Assembly (NCBI RefSeq): GCF_014202765.1
Contig: NZ_JACHHN010000004.1
Location: 519,097-583,096 of the forward strand
Length of the DNA: 64,000 bases
Direction of reading: 5' to 3'
Source: Silvimonas terrae
GTDB taxonomy: Bacteria > Pseudomonadota > Gammaproteobacteria > Burkholderiales > Chitinibacteraceae
Shown: positions 8,715 through 17,690 of the stretch, one piece after another
Layout of the letters: the number at the start of each line of letters is the position of its first letter
Numbering within the stretch: position 1 is the first letter of the stretch
Notes under the pieces: generated by a model
The model's input: the letters and a program-made list of their open reading frames with translations, nothing else
Told to the model about the DNA's origin: nothing
The model's database searches: none
Position numbers and translations under genes: made by a program

Positions 8715-8921
8715 TCAAGTGCGACGGTTCAGCATTTCGCGGCCAACCAGGCCGGCAGCCATTTCGCGCAGAGCCAGCACGGTGGGCTTGTCACGGCCCG
8801 GAGCATCGACTTGCGGGGTCGAACCGTTGGCGATCTGGCGGGCGCGGTAGGCGGCGGCCAGGGTCAGGTCAAAACGGTTTTCGATGCGGTTCAGGCAGTC
8901 TTCAACAGTAACGCGTGCCAT
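8715..8921 (-). CDS. rpoZ: RNA polymerase omega subunit
   Basis: The 68-residue protein starts [20 protein letters not shown] and contains AAAYRARQI, the diagnostic omega sequence. Omega helps assemble RNA polymerase and in proteobacteria forms part of a ppGpp-binding site, which fits its position beside spoT. Its length is normal for betaproteobacteria. A hairpin lies between it and gmk, so it probably has its own promoter or depends on read-through. Confidence 0.96.
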   Translation of the reverse strand: MARVTVEDCLNRIENRFDLTLAAAYRARQIANGSTPQVDAPGRDKPTVLALREMAAGLVGREMLNRRT

Positions 8922-8970
8922 ATCAGTGATTCTCCAATCTAACCGGGGTCAGGCGTTGCAGCGCTGCCCC

Positions 8971-9009
8971 AAAAAACCAAAACGGCCATGACGAGAACCC
9001 GTTATGGCC
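8971..9009 (-). terminator. Terminator between gmk and rpoZ
   Basis: On the minus strand GGCCATAACG pairs imperfectly with CGTCATGGCC and is followed by GTTTTGGTTTTTT. It would reduce read-through from gmk into rpoZ. Confidence 0.65.
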
Positions 9010-9033
9010 TTGAATGGTGCTTATTGTACCAGA

Positions 9034-9648
9034 TCAAGCTTTGAGCGAGTTCACGAGGTCCGCATGACGCACGGCCTGACGATCGCCGCGCAGACGTTCG
9101 GCACGCACCACACTGATGATGTCACGCACGGCGTCATCAATATGCTCGTTGATGATCACGTACTGGGCTTCGCTGACATGACCCATTTCTTCACGCGCCT
9201 TGGACATGCGACGCTGAATGGCATCTTCCGGATCTTTGCCACGCGCACGCAGGCGCTGTTCCAGGGTGTTGATGGAAGGCGGCAGCACAAAGACACCCAC
9301 GGAATCCGGGAAGAGCTTGTGGACTTGCTGCGCGCCCTGCCAGTCGATTTCCAGCAGGATGTCACGACCATCGTCAATGACCGATTCCAGCCATTTTTTC
9401 GAGGTGCCGTAATAGTTGCCGTACACCTCGGCCCATTCGATGAAATCGCCCGCCTGGATCATGCCTTCAAACGCGGCACGATCAACAAAGTGGTAGTCCT
9501 TACCATCCACTTCACCGGCACGCGCCACGCGCGAGGTGTAGGAAACGGAAAGCTGGATTTGCTGGTCAGCGGCAAGCAAAGCCGCAACCAGGGTGGTCTT
9601 GCCAGCGCCCGAAGGGGCCGTCACGACAAAAATGGTGCCTTTAGCCAT
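9034..9648 (-). CDS. gmk: Guanylate kinase
   Basis: The 204-residue enzyme phosphorylates GMP to GDP with ATP. The P-loop is APSGAGKTTLV near residue 10. The GMP-binding segment follows as SVSYTSRVARAGEVDGKDYHFV, and EWAEVYGNYYGT and VFVLPPS are standard landmarks. ATG 9648 (MAKGTIFVVT) gives the usual length. The frame stays open upstream to 9765, but those residues (MPARAAPTRP...) do not resemble the family and contain no better start. It is the first gene of the gmk-rpoZ-spoT group. Confidence 0.95.
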   Translation of the reverse strand: MAKGTIFVVTAPSGAGKTTLVAALLAADQQIQLSVSYTSRVARAGEVDGKDYHFVDRAAFEGMIQAGDFIEWAEVYGNYYGTSKKWLESVIDDGRDILLEIDWQGAQQVHKLFPDSVGVFVLPPSINTLEQRLRARGKDPEDAIQRRMSKAREEMGHVSEAQYVIINEHIDDAVRDIISVVRAERLRGDRQAVRHADLVNSLKA

Positions 9649-10458
9649 CGATATGAAACCTGTGGGAAAACTTGTCTTGCAGGTTAGCACAAAGACCAGT
9701 TGCTGTTTACAAGCATCGGCGCAGAAAGCGGCCTGAGGCCGGGTTGGCGCAGCGCGAGCGGGCAATTCTGACGGGGTCGGTCATCACCGTGCATTTTTCG
9801 CATAACTAATTATTAGATACCTTGTTCAAATGCCTGTCGGATCGATTTCAGGTGAAATCGTTTGCACGAAATGTTGCTACTGTCCATTTTTTGCAACATT
9901 TTTTAACAGGCACCCAAAACGCCAAAAAAAGTAGCAAAGCAGCCTCCGACTACAGAGAACACCTTAAAAATCGGTATGTTTTTCACTGTGTCCAGTGTTT
10001 TTTTGAGCAAATTTGGCCAAATCGCATAAGGACATTTACCTAAGAAAAACACCCGACAGGTGTTCTACTGATTCCTGCAAAACACGCCCCTGCTTATCGT
10101 CAACGCACAGTTTCGGGACAACCTTACGGTCGGTTGCACGCTTTTGAGCTAACCGCCCGGCAAGCATTAATACATTATTCAAACCTAATAAACATGCGGG
10201 TTTGCGTAGGTAAGACGCGAGGAACCCGAAATAAAAGAAGCCCCAAGGCAGTGCCTTGAGGCTTGAAGGGAGGACCTGTTTCACCATTCAACTTTCCACG
10301 GCCGACTGGTGAAGCGGGCAAGTGATTACTACGGCGGCAATTATGTAGTCTGCCGCTTTGTGTTCCCGAATGTAGCAAGCGTCGTGGCAGCGACCCTGGC
10401 TATTTTGAGTCCCCGTGCAGACGGGTTTACACACTCGAGCAAAGAGAGAGTACCAAAA
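9649..10458. promoter_or_regulatory. Long regulatory gap between gmk and the maltoporin gene
   Basis: About 800 bases carry no convincing gene. The part from 9790 to 10,170 is AT-rich and probably holds the maltoporin promoter and operators. A hairpin (GCC...AAGGCA / TGCCTT...GGC) at about 10,234-10,258 lies upstream of the porin. On the minus strand it is followed by CTTTTATT, so it could also act as a terminator in that direction. A 73-residue frame at 9822-10043 has no recognisable features and I do not call it a gene. Confidence 0.5.
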
Positions 10459-11784
10459 ATGGACTTCAAGTTCCGTATTACCCACTTCGCGGCAGCTGCC
10501 ATGCTGGCTACCGGCGCGATGGCAATTGCTGATGATGCAACTCCGACTCCGCTGCAAGCCGCTGTCGGCAGCGTAACGTCCAACGGTTACTTCCGCGCAG
10601 GTTGGGGCGAAGCCGGCAAGGGCGGCAACATGCAATGTTTCGGCGTTGGCTATGCCAAGTTCCGTCTGGGTAACGAGTGCGATGCCTACGGCGAAATCGG
10701 TCTGGACATTCCTGTGTTCAACCAATCCAACGGTGCTGTGTGGACTGCACACACCATGGTTAACACCGACATTCCGTATTCCGCTGACTACTGGGATACC
10801 AAGCTGGCATTTGCCCAGAACTACATCAGCGTTGCTCACTGGGGCGACGGTGCTCTGAAAGATGCTGTGCTGTGGGCCGGTCTGCGTTACTACGATCGTC
10901 CTGACTTGCACATGCTCGATTACAAGTACTTGGTCGGTGACGGCTCCGGTGCTGGTATCGAAAACATCAACCTGGGTAACGACGTGATGTTCAGCTACGC
11001 TTTGATGCGTCCGGCTGACTCCAACGACCTGGGCCGCACCTGGCTGGAAAACCTGTTCAAGGTTTCCAACATCAAGGCAGGTCCTGGCGCGTTCACGTTT
11101 AACGCTGGCCTGACTGGCGCATGGCACTCCGACAACACCACCGTGACTGATGCCACCACCGGTATCACCACCACGACTCCGACTGCTCAAACCAGCAGCG
11201 GTTGGTACCTGTCGGCTCTGTATGACCATCCGCTGGGTGATGTTGGTTCCAACCGTATTGGTCTGCAATACGGCCGTGGCGCCAACGCTACTGGTAACTT
11301 CAGCAGCATCAACCAGTCCGCCAACACCGACGACAACACCTTCCAGATTCTGGATAACTTCACTCTGGAACCGAAGGACAGCAAGTTCACCATGCTGGGC
11401 CACGCCGTGTACCGTCAAGACAAGTACTCGTACGCCGGTGCCAGCAATGACACATGGTGGGCCGTTGGTATCCGTCCGCAGTACCACTTCACTGACATCT
11501 TCGGTTTCGCAACCGAACTTGGCTATGAATCGTACAAGCCGGATAGCACCAACCAGTCCGAAAACATCACCAAGCTGACGCTGGCTCTGACTGCAGCCGC
11601 TGGCAAGGGCGCTTATGCCCGTCCGGAACTGCGCTTGTTCTACACGTACGCCAAGTGGAACGATGCAGCTCGTGACGACATGAGCAACCCGATGAATGCT
11701 GTTTCCAGCAAGGGCGTTCATAGCGTCTACGAAGGCAGCACCAACGGTAGCTCCTTCGGCGTGCAAGCTGAAGCATGGTGGTAA
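10459..11784 (+). CDS. lamB: LamB-type maltoporin / carbohydrate porin
   Basis: The 441-residue outer-membrane protein lets sugars diffuse into the periplasm. A signal peptide (MDFKFRITHFAAAAMLATGAMA) is followed by a short linker. Next come NGYFRAGWGEAGKGGNMQCFG and YAKFRLGNECDAYGEIGLD, which are the LamB N-terminal landmarks, including the cysteine pair. The chain ends SFGVQAEAWW with a terminal aromatic residue, as expected of an 18-stranded porin. I chose ATG 10459 because it begins the signal peptide; the frame is open upstream to 10309. It probably works with one of the CUT1 importers at the left of the window. Confidence 0.9.
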   Translation: MDFKFRITHFAAAAMLATGAMAIADDATPTPLQAAVGSVTSNGYFRAGWGEAGKGGNMQCFGVGYAKFRLGNECDAYGEIGLDIPVFNQSNGAVWTAHTMVNTDIPYSADYWDTKLAFAQNYISVAHWGDGALKDAVLWAGLRYYDRPDLHMLDYKYLVGDGSGAGIENINLGNDVMFSYALMRPADSNDLGRTWLENLFKVSNIKAGPGAFTFNAGLTGAWHSDNTTVTDATTGITTTTPTAQTSSGWYLSALYDHPLGDVGSNRIGLQYGRGANATGNFSSINQSANTDDNTFQILDNFTLEPKDSKFTMLGHAVYRQDKYSYAGASNDTWWAVGIRPQYHFTDIFGFATELGYESYKPDSTNQSENITKLTLALTAAAGKGAYARPELRLFYTYAKWNDAARDDMSNPMNAVSSKGVHSVYEGSTNGSSFGVQAEAWW

Positions 11785-12540
11785 GAATCTGATGGTGATT
11801 GCCGTGTGAACGGTCCGGTCCACGCGGCAATCAATCAATCGGATGGAGGAGATCTGGCAGCAATGCCAAAGGATGAGACACGGACAGCCTGGCTACGGCG
11901 AGGTTGTCCGTGCATCACCTTGATATTGTTCTAATGTTGAAGTGGTGTTGAAGTGATGTATCAGGGGTCCGGTCGCGCCCCGCCTGCAAGTCAAAATGAA
12001 ACCAGAACAGTCGACCATTCTGTTCGACCCCGGAAACGAAAACCAATAAAGCAATAACGATAGTCGTGATTTAAAAGCCGGTGCAGCAATGCACGGTGCT
12101 GTCACGCCCTGCCAGTCGCGTCTGCGCGGCGGTAACCTGGGTTGCAGCCGGTTTTCAAATCACGTGCTGGGGCGTCCTCAGGCGCAACAGTGTGTTGATC
12201 ACTGCCTTTCTTGCCAGCGCAAAATATCGCGCCGGGGCAGTCTGCCGCAAGGCAGCCAGCAAGAGCACGCTAACTTATCAGCCCCCGATCGTCTCCTGGC
12301 GTTCGGGGGATTTTTTTACCCTGCGTGTTCCGTTGTTGCGTCTGCGCCATTCATTCTGGCCGCTCGCCAGAAAGGTCAACACCTTTAACCTTTCTCTGCA
12401 TAAAATTTCAGGTAGATATGACAACAGGCATACCCATTGCTTGAGTGTCATCGGGCAAAGCCAGTCTTTACCCACACCACCCGCGCCGGCCACAAGCCAT
12501 CTACGCGGATTGATCCATTTTTTTCCTACAGGAAAAAAGC
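11785..12540. other. Non-coding gap downstream of lamB, possible small RNA
   Basis: Imperfect hairpins follow the porin gene at 11,798-11,833 (GATTGCCG...CGGCAATC) and 11,879-11,912 (CACGGACA...TGTCCGTG). A strong terminator lies at 12,282-12,317. Open frames here (for example 12,081-12,794 on the plus strand) overlap the next gene out of frame and look spurious. A transcript ending at the terminator would be non-coding; whether one exists is unknown. Confidence 0.4.
12282..12317 (+). terminator. Rho-independent terminator upstream of the EamA gene
   Basis: CCCCCGA pairs with TCGGGGG across a 14-base loop and is followed by ATTTTTTT. No gene on the plus strand ends nearby except lamB about 500 bases upstream. 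Confidence 0.75.
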
Positions 12541-13473
12541 ATGTCTACCACCCCGCATTCGCGGCCAGTTGTACTGGCCACGCTCGCCGCGCTGTTCTGG
12601 GCCGGCAACTTTGTCGCCGGGCGTTTCCTGCACGGCCAACTCTCCCCATTGACGATCTCCTTCGGCCGCTGGCTGGTGGCATTGTTATGTCTGGCGCCGG
12701 TGGTGCTGCCACGCTGGCGCACCACACTGCCGCAATTACGCCCGCACTGGCGTGCCATTGTGGTGCTCGGTCTTGCCGGCATTGCGCTGTGTAATACGCT
12801 GATCTATCGCGGCGTCACCCAAACCAGCGCCACCAACGCCGTCATGCTCAGCGCGTTTATCCCCATGGGTGTTTTACTGGGCGGGCATTTGTTTTGCGGC
12901 CTGCGCATGACGGTGGCCCAGACGATGGGCACTGCCCTGTCATTCTGCGGCGTCGCGTTCATTCTCACGCGCGGGCAACCGGCAGCGCTCTTGCAACTCA
13001 CGCTCAACCCGGGTGACTTGTGGATTCTGGCCGCCGTGGTGTGCTGGGCGGCGTATACGCTCAAACTGCGGCATATTCCCGCCAGCGTGGACAAACCCGC
13101 CCTGCTGTTTGCCGTGATTGCTGCCGGGGCATTGTGCCTGGCGCCCGCAGTGGCGCTGGAATGGTCCCTGCGTGGCCTGCCGCACATCACGCCGCAAAGT
13201 GGCGGCGTACTGCTGTTCCTGGGGGTGTTCCCATCGGTGTTGTCTTACCAGTTCTATAACGTGGCCGTGGGGGGACTGGGCGGCGCACGGGCCAGCAGCT
13301 TCATGCATCTTATCCCGCCGTTTGGCACGATCATGTCGCTGGCACTGCTGGGTGAGCAATTGCATTGGTGGCATGTGGCAGGGCTGGCGGTCATTCTGGC
13401 CGGGGTTGCCGTCGCCAACGGCGTCTTCAAAGGGCACGGTTTTGCCCCGACACGGCCCCTGCACTCGCGTTAG
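12541..13473 (+). CDS. EamA/DMT-family transporter
   Basis: The 310-residue inner-membrane protein has about ten hydrophobic segments arranged as two EamA repeats. The first begins VVLATLAALFWAGNFVAGRFL and the second around LWILAAVVCWAAYTLKLRHIP. FIPMGVLLGG and FLGVFPSVLSYQFYNVAVGGLG are typical of drug/metabolite transporters that export amino acids or other small molecules. The ATG follows AGGAAAAAAGC. It ends nine bases before a convergent gene. The substrate cannot be told from sequence. Confidence 0.88.
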   Translation: MSTTPHSRPVVLATLAALFWAGNFVAGRFLHGQLSPLTISFGRWLVALLCLAPVVLPRWRTTLPQLRPHWRAIVVLGLAGIALCNTLIYRGVTQTSATNAVMLSAFIPMGVLLGGHLFCGLRMTVAQTMGTALSFCGVAFILTRGQPAALLQLTLNPGDLWILAAVVCWAAYTLKLRHIPASVDKPALLFAVIAAGALCLAPAVALEWSLRGLPHITPQSGGVLLFLGVFPSVLSYQFYNVAVGGLGGARASSFMHLIPPFGTIMSLALLGEQLHWWHVAGLAVILAGVAVANGVFKGHGFAPTRPLHSR

Positions 13474-13481
13474 CCCGCTGT

Positions 13482-14594
13482 TTATTCGACATCCTCTCTG
13501 GCCGATATTGCAGCGGCCAGATGGGGATCAATCATCTGGTAGCCGCCCTGGGCTTCCTGTATCAGCACCCGATTGCGTACCAGCTTCTTCAGGCTACTTT
13601 GCACCTGGGAAGTAGAGACGTCCGCCACCCCGATTTTTTCTGCCAGCCAGGCCCGTACCCGCACGCCATAAAACCGGTTTACCCCTTTGGCGACCTGCAT
13701 CAACAAGAGCCGGTCCAGTCGGCTCATTTCTTCCCATACCAGCGTCGCCACACTGTGGCGCTGCAAATGGGCCAGTTGCAACTGCAGGGCCTGCTCTGGC
13801 GGGCAATCCGGATTAAGCACCAGGTATTGCACGAGGGCGCGCAGGTAATACGGGATGCGCTGCAAACGGTTAAACGCGTCCAGCACCATCCCGTCATCGA
13901 CCTGCCCCCAGGTAATGCCGTGATACGGACTGGCAAGCTCCAGCAGGACACGGCCATCCCCATACTGATTTGCGGTCAGTTGCTGATACTGGCCCACCAG
14001 GTGCCGGGCAAATGCGTCGCCAATATCTGGCAAATTGAAAACCGTGCTTTGTTGCTGCAACAGCAGAGGCAAACCCTGGTTGCGCCCCGGCAAGGTACAG
14101 GAGAGCACCAGTTTGGCGTGGCGCGCCGCACCGGCAAATGCCCGCAACAGCTCCCGCAGCCTGGTTTCACCCTCCACCAACTGCAATAGCCGGTCTGCGT
14201 CATCCAGCAAAAATAGCGCGGTCTTTTGCTCTGCCCAGCGCTGCGACCAACTGTGAACCATGCGCTGGGCCAACCCGCGCTGTGGTTTGCTGGCTGCACC
14301 TGTCCAGCCTGCGAACGGGTGCTCCAGCCACTTTTGCTGGCTGGCAACTTCACTCAGCGCCTCTTCCAGTCGGCGCATCAACACCCGCGTCGCCACGCCG
14401 CCACAGCAAAAAGAATGAACCTGCCAGCCCATTTTTTCGGCGTGGGCACGTAAATCCTGCTCCAGGAATTCGGTCTTTCCCATCCGGCTTGCCGCCGCCA
14501 CGGTCACCACTTCCGCCAGCCCGGTCTGTAGCGCACGCAGGACCACTTCGGCAAGCTTTTCACGGCTGAAATGCCAGTCCGTCTTTTCAATCAT
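13482..14594 (-). CDS. AAA/STAND-like ATPase with C-terminal winged helix
   Basis: The 370-residue protein has a P-loop near residue 36 (AAASRMGKTEFLEQDL, lacking the first glycine of the usual GxxxxGKT) and Walker B at ALFLLDDADRLLQL. VLSCTLPGR may be the sensor region. The last 100 residues (WEEMSRLDRLLLMQVAKG...SSLKKLVRNRVLIQEAQGGYQMID) look like a winged-helix domain. This architecture fits the archaeal-type ATPase_2/STAND group, whose members often act as signalling or transcription switches. It is divergent from the EIIA-like gene, with TTATGCA repeats in the shared promoter region. A link to the PTS-like pair is inference from position. Confidence 0.6.
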   Translation of the reverse strand: MIEKTDWHFSREKLAEVVLRALQTGLAEVVTVAAASRMGKTEFLEQDLRAHAEKMGWQVHSFCCGGVATRVLMRRLEEALSEVASQQKWLEHPFAGWTGAASKPQRGLAQRMVHSWSQRWAEQKTALFLLDDADRLLQLVEGETRLRELLRAFAGAARHAKLVLSCTLPGRNQGLPLLLQQQSTVFNLPDIGDAFARHLVGQYQQLTANQYGDGRVLLELASPYHGITWGQVDDGMVLDAFNRLQRIPYYLRALVQYLVLNPDCPPEQALQLQLAHLQRHSVATLVWEEMSRLDRLLLMQVAKGVNRFYGVRVRAWLAEKIGVADVSTSQVQSSLKKLVRNRVLIQEAQGGYQMIDPHLAAAISAREDVE

Positions 14595-14606
14595 CGGCAG
14601 ATTCCT

Positions 14607-14659
14607 TTATGCACTCAAACATAATTATGCACGGCTGATATATTTCGAATAATTATGCA
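14607..14659. promoter_or_regulatory. Three TTATGCA repeats in a divergent promoter region
   Basis: TTATGCA occurs at 14,607-14,613, 14,625-14,631 and 14,653-14,659. The last two sit in the longer match ATAATTATGCA, and their start points are 28 bases apart. They lie between the ATPase gene (minus) and the EIIA-like gene (plus) in an AT-rich stretch. They are candidate binding sites for a shared regulator. Confidence 0.4.
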
Positions 14660-14871
14660 TAAGCCGGAAATGCATTTAGCGAAAAACCCCATCAAACCCC
14701 TGTTTATATTGAGTCAATTTATTTTAATAAATCCGAACCCATTACATGTACCAGGAAAATATGCACCTCCGCAAACCTTCAATATTTTTTAATTATGGGC
14801 ATTCTTCCAATTTCGGTATTTAACGGCCCGTCGGAATATGGTTTCCCAACCTGCCATTTCCGGTAAAGACC

Positions 14872-15339
14872 ATGACGCTTGAAGAAATGATCCCCGCTGG
14901 TAACATCCGCTTTGCCGAAGGCTTTGACGACTGGCATGACGCCATTCAGGCGGCCTGTACTCCGCTGCTGGAGCGTGGGGCGCTGGTGCAGCAACACGTC
15001 AATGCCATGATTCGAAAGGTACAGCGGCACGGCCCTGTCGCCATATCTCCCGGAATAGTCATTTTACGAACAGATCCGCAATTGAATGCATATGCCGTCG
15101 CAATGTCTTTGTTGAAAATCAGCAGACCAGTGCAATTCGGCATTCATATGCAACATCGTGTCAAGCTGATCTTTTCCGTTGCCATCACAGACAGCAAAAG
15201 TCATCAGCCCGCATTATGCCAACTCGCCCGTCTCATTATGCATACGGAAAAACTGCGGCAATTGCACGATTGCAATACCGCCAGCGCCCTGGCAGCGCTG
15301 ATTTCATCCATCCCGGATGAATTTTCCAGCAAAACCTGA
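14872..15339 (+). CDS. PTS EIIA-like protein (UlaC/fructose-mannitol family) lacking the active-site histidine
   Basis: The 155-residue protein aligns along its length with ascorbate-type EIIA (UlaC). DDWHDAIQAACTPLLERGAL matches the start, HVNAMIRKVQRHGP the middle, and KLIFSVAITDSKSHQPALCQLARLI the end. In active EIIA the phosphorylated histidine lies in PGxAxPHxRP. Here the same place reads PGIVILRTDP, so arginine stands where histidine is expected. The DNA there is clean and in frame. The second conserved histidine (KSHQP) remains. It is probably a non-phosphorylated, regulatory or vestigial EIIA. The ascorbate-type EIIC gene follows after 147 bases. No strong ribosome site is visible before the ATG. 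Confidence 0.75.
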   Translation: MTLEEMIPAGNIRFAEGFDDWHDAIQAACTPLLERGALVQQHVNAMIRKVQRHGPVAISPGIVILRTDPQLNAYAVAMSLLKISRPVQFGIHMQHRVKLIFSVAITDSKSHQPALCQLARLIMHTEKLRQLHDCNTASALAALISSIPDEFSSKT

Positions 15340-15486
15340 CGACACCATTTGGATATAGCGCGCTAAATGTCCATTCACAGGTAATGCGAAGCACAAAACA
15401 TGAGGTTAACGATACATACGCAAGGCAGCCAGCGCAGGGTCCGCCCCTGGCATGGCCGCTCTTCGAGACCGGAGTGTCATCGCATC

Positions 15487-16743
15487 ATGACCGCATTTCT
15501 GTTCGATAGCTTGTCAGAGCCTGCGCTGGTGATCGGGCTTTTCGCCCTGATCGGCCTGTTAGTGCAAAAGGCCAAGGTGACAGACGTGGTCGCCGGCACC
15601 TTCAGAACTGTGCTGGGTTTTTTGATCCTGAATGCCGGGGTGCAAACCCTGGCAAACCCGCTGGATATTTTTCGTCTGGTGTTCAATCACGCCTTCGGTC
15701 TGAAGGGGACCATTTCCAGCAACGAAGTGGTCGTCGCCCTCGCCCTGAAGCAATTGGGGGCCCAGACTGCCTGGGTGATGATCCTTGGCATGCTGTTCAA
15801 TCTGCTGCTGGCACGCACCACCCCGTTCAAATACATCTTCCTGACTGGCCACCACACTCTTTTTATGGCGTGTTTGCTGGTGGCAGTCATGAGCGCCGGC
15901 GGCATCACCGGCTTGACGCTGATTGTGACCAGTGGGCTGTTGTTAGGCGTGCTGATGGTGTTGATGCCAGCACTCTCACAACCTTTTACCCGCAGGGTGA
16001 CCGGTCATGACCACTTTGCGCTGGGGCACTTCGGCAGCATCGGCTATATCTTTGCCGCGCTGATTGGCCAGATTTTCGGCAAACGCGGCCTCAGCACGGA
16101 AGACATCAAGGTGCCCGAATCGCTGCTTTTCCTGCGGGATACCTCGATCAGCATGGCACTGGCCATGTCTCTGCTGTTTATGGTGGTTTCGTTGATTGCC
16201 GGCCCGGCCTTTGTTGAGCGCGCTCTGTCAGGCGGCACGAATTTCCTGGTGTTCTCCGTCAAGCAGGCGCTGGTATTCTCGGCCGGGGTGTACATCATTC
16301 TGGCTGGCGTGCGGCTGTTGATCTCGGAAATCATCCCGGCCTTCAAGGGGATTTCTGACAAGCTCATTCCCAACGCCAAGCCCGCACTGGATTGCCCATC
16401 GGTATTCCCGTTTGCCCCCAATGCGGTGGTCATTGGTTTTATGTCCAGCTTTATTGGCGGCCTGTTGACCATGTTTGTCACCCCTGCCTTTGGCCTTGCC
16501 GTGATCGTACCAGGACTGATTCCACACTTTTTCACCGGTGCCACGGCGGGCGTGTATGGCAATGCCACGGGCGGGCTTCGGGGCGCGGTGCTGGGTGCTT
16601 TCGGCAACGGCATATTGATCAGCTTTTTGCCGGCCATGTTGCTCTCCGGGCTGGGGGCGATTGGTTTTGCCGGCACCACCTTCGGTGATGCGGATTTTGG
16701 CGTGGTGGGCATCCTGCTGTCTTTTGCCACTCGGGCGTTCTGA
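15487..16743 (+). CDS. PTS ascorbate-type EIIC permease (UlaA family)
   Basis: The 418-residue membrane protein has about ten hydrophobic segments and strong UlaA landmarks: FRTVLGFLILNAGVQTL, FLTGHHTLFMA, DCPSVFPFAPNAVVIGF and FTGATAGVYGNATGG. ATG 15487 (MTAFLFDSLS) has GGAGTG eleven bases upstream. An in-frame codon at 15,400 would add a charged, non-family stretch. UlaA normally works with separate EIIB (UlaB) and EIIA (UlaC) proteins. No EIIB gene is present between or beside these two, and the adjacent EIIA lacks its histidine. It might transport without phosphorylation or use a distant EIIB. The substrate is unknown. Confidence 0.85.
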   Translation: MTAFLFDSLSEPALVIGLFALIGLLVQKAKVTDVVAGTFRTVLGFLILNAGVQTLANPLDIFRLVFNHAFGLKGTISSNEVVVALALKQLGAQTAWVMILGMLFNLLLARTTPFKYIFLTGHHTLFMACLLVAVMSAGGITGLTLIVTSGLLLGVLMVLMPALSQPFTRRVTGHDHFALGHFGSIGYIFAALIGQIFGKRGLSTEDIKVPESLLFLRDTSISMALAMSLLFMVVSLIAGPAFVERALSGGTNFLVFSVKQALVFSAGVYIILAGVRLLISEIIPAFKGISDKLIPNAKPALDCPSVFPFAPNAVVIGFMSSFIGGLLTMFVTPAFGLAVIVPGLIPHFFTGATAGVYGNATGGLRGAVLGAFGNGILISFLPAMLLSGLGAIGFAGTTFGDADFGVVGILLSFATRAF

Positions 16744-16776
16744 ATCTGAGGCGATCCACCCGCGTTCATACGCATG

Positions 16777-16804
16777 AAAAAAGCCGGCAAATGCCGGCTT
16801 TTTT
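16777..16804. terminator. Bidirectional terminator between EIIC and yicC
   Basis: AAGCCGGCA pairs perfectly with TGCCGGCTT across a two-base loop, flanked by an A-run and a T-run. It serves both convergent genes. Confidence 0.9.
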
Positions 16805-16823
16805 GCCACGCTGCGCGAACGGG

Positions 16824-17690
16824 TTACTCCAGATTCTGAATTTGCTCACGCATTTGTTCGATCAACACCTTGAGCGCCATCGAAGCACGGCTGGTTTCCA
16901 CCGAGACCGACTTGGAGCCCAGCGTATTGGCTTCGCGGTTCAGTTCCTGCATCAAAAAGTCCAGGCGCTTGCCCACTGCGCCACCCTTGTCGAGGATGCG
17001 GCGCACTTCATCCAGATGTGCGGCCAGGCGCGACAGCTCTTCGTCCACGTCGATCTTCTGCGCGAACATCACGATTTCCTGGCGGACACGGTCGTCATCC
17101 AGCGTGCCCATGGCTTCCAGAAAACGGCTTTTCAGGCGGGCTTCGTATTCGGTAACCAGTTGCGGAATCTTGGGTTTGACCTCCGCCACAATGGCTTCCA
17201 TGCCAGCCACCCGCTCCAGCAAGTGCGCCTTGAGCTTTTCGCCCTCGCGGCCACGGCTGGCCGTGAAGTCTTTGATCACCTCGCCCAGCAGAGACAAACA
17301 TGCCTCGCCCAGATCTTCACCTTGCGGCGCAGCCTGAGTCAGCACGCCTGGCCAGCGCAAGAGTTCGCCCAATTTGAGTACGCCTGCATCCGGCGCCAGT
17401 TCTTGCGCGGTTTGCGCTGCGGCAATCAAGCCTTGCAGCAACTGGCGGTCCAGTTTCAGTTCTCCGGTGCCGCCTGCCGTGGCGTTAAAACCAATCCGGC
17501 ATTCCACTTTACCGCGCGCCACACTGCCGGCCACTTTCTCGCGGATGGCACCTTCAAAGGCGCGGAACTCTTCTGGCAAACGCACAGAGAGGTCCAGGAA
17601 GCGGTGATTCACCGCGCGCAGCTCTACCGTCAGTGTGCCGGAGGCCAGTTCACGCTGGGCCACCGAAAAGCCCGTCATGCTGTAAATCAT
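16824..17690 (-). CDS. yicC: YicC family protein
   Basis: The 288-residue protein starts MIYSMTGFSVAQRELASGTL and ends ALKVLIEQMREQIQNLE, both classic for the YicC/YloC family (N-terminal YicC and C-terminal DUF1732 domains). ELRAVNHRFLDLSVRLPEEFR and REANTLGSKS are strongly conserved. Members are reported as endoribonucleases that affect RNA turnover in stationary phase. It is divergent from the kinase-phosphatase operon, about 270 bases away. Confidence 0.93.
   Translation of the reverse strand: MIYSMTGFSVAQRELASGTLTVELRAVNHRFLDLSVRLPEEFRAFEGAIREKVAGSVARGKVECRIGFNATAGGTGELKLDRQLLQGLIAAAQTAQELAPDAGVLKLGELLRWPGVLTQAAPQGEDLGEACLSLLGEVIKDFTASRGREGEKLKAHLLERVAGMEAIVAEVKPKIPQLVTEYEARLKSRFLEAMGTLDDDRVRQEIVMFAQKIDVDEELSRLAAHLDEVRRILDKGGAVGKRLDFLMQELNREANTLGSKSVSVETSRASMALKVLIEQMREQIQNLE

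Noticed and set aside
10288-11838. A 516-codon minus-strand frame opposite lamB
   Set aside because: The plus strand encodes a full maltoporin. The opposite frame has no signal peptide, domain or sensible start.
12041-12300. SRP RNA, RNase P RNA or 6S RNA in the gap after lamB
   Set aside because: I compared the region with the conserved core motifs I know for these RNAs and found none.
12081-12794. A 237-codon plus-strand frame before the EamA gene
   Set aside because: It overlaps the EamA gene out of frame, crosses a strong terminator and has no recognisable sequence.
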